Shown one piece after another: positions 63,917-64,000 of a stretch of 64,000 nt of DNA. Origin of the DNA: Undaria pinnatifida (lineage: Eukaryota > Sar > Phaeophyceae > Laminariales > Alariaceae); contig JABAKD010000026.1 in assembly GCA_012845835.1 (NCBI GenBank), forward strand, positions 7,334,493 through 7,398,492, written 5' to 3'. The translations under genes were made by a program, and so were the position numbers. The notes beneath the pieces are model-generated. The model made no database searches, had not been told where the DNA came from, and saw only the letters and a program-made list of their open reading frames with translations. Positions within the stretch are counted from its first letter, which is position 1; each line of letters opens with the position of its first letter.

Positions 63917-64000
63917 CAGGGCTCTTCACGTGTCACGATCCGGCCCGCGGGTCGTGGCAGGAGATTAAAAAAAACACGCGGATCAAGAAGGGTCGGATCA
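63917..64000 (+). mobile_element. hAT-like MITE, left part, cut by window end
   Basis: CAGGGCTCTTCACGTGTCAC followed by GATCCGGCCCGCGGGTCG resembles the left end of the 25.1-kb element. The right end would lie beyond the window. Confidence 0.5.

Overview
This window looks like repeat-dense, gene-poor nuclear DNA of a eukaryote. The evidence is a truncated non-LTR (LINE-type) reverse transcriptase, short inverted-repeat DNA elements of pogo and hAT type with target-site duplications, tRNA-like (SINE-type) sequences, long micro- and minisatellites, telomere-like hexamer arrays, and GC-rich open stretches that stop at consensus GT splice donors. There are no operons, ribosome binding sites, rRNA genes or viral genes. 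A large-genome protist or alga is my best guess, but the sequence alone does not settle the lineage.

Layout. 0-10 kb: mostly dispersed repeats, very rich in the motif TACCAGGTA, with several families (called A, D, E, J, K, L below) and small tandem duplications. 10-21 kb: a C-terminal LINE remnant fused to an (AAC)n-tailed repeat (13.2 kb), a G-rich tract, a 189-bp pogo-like element with a TA duplication (14.7 kb), and largely featureless DNA. 21-27 kb: about eight copies of a ~190-bp family (R), a 204-bp hAT-like element with 8-bp duplications, a 9-bp minisatellite and a 270-bp element with long terminal inverted repeats. 27-35 kb: degenerate tandem repeats, a 95-bp satellite next to a ~200-bp GGC-rich satellite, and several minus-strand stretches that look like coding exons. 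35-43 kb: a 395-bp hAT-like element, trinucleotide arrays, a 1.2-kb GGGTCA/GGGTTA array and a good minus-strand exon beside it, and decamer arrays. 43-50 kb: a purine-rich degenerate repeat zone, a 700-bp 30-bp satellite and a GGATCC-containing satellite. 50-58 kb: a near-perfect ~250-bp inverted repeat, a tandem duplication of the LINE 3' end, the LINE reverse transcriptase (53.7-55.3 kb, minus strand), a 16-bp array and more family copies. 58-64 kb: a hexamer array, a convincing first exon on the minus strand (60.55-60.76 kb) and further duplications.

The only recognisable protein domain is the reverse transcriptase. Candidate host exons at 30.3, 34.0, 40.5 and 60.7 kb are called from codon composition, Met starts and splice donors; none can be assigned a function. 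All of the strongest ones lie on the minus strand. Nothing in the window forms a pathway. The biology visible here is transposon and satellite turnover: many families of 90-400 bp, each present several times in both orientations, probably mobilised by elements outside the window.
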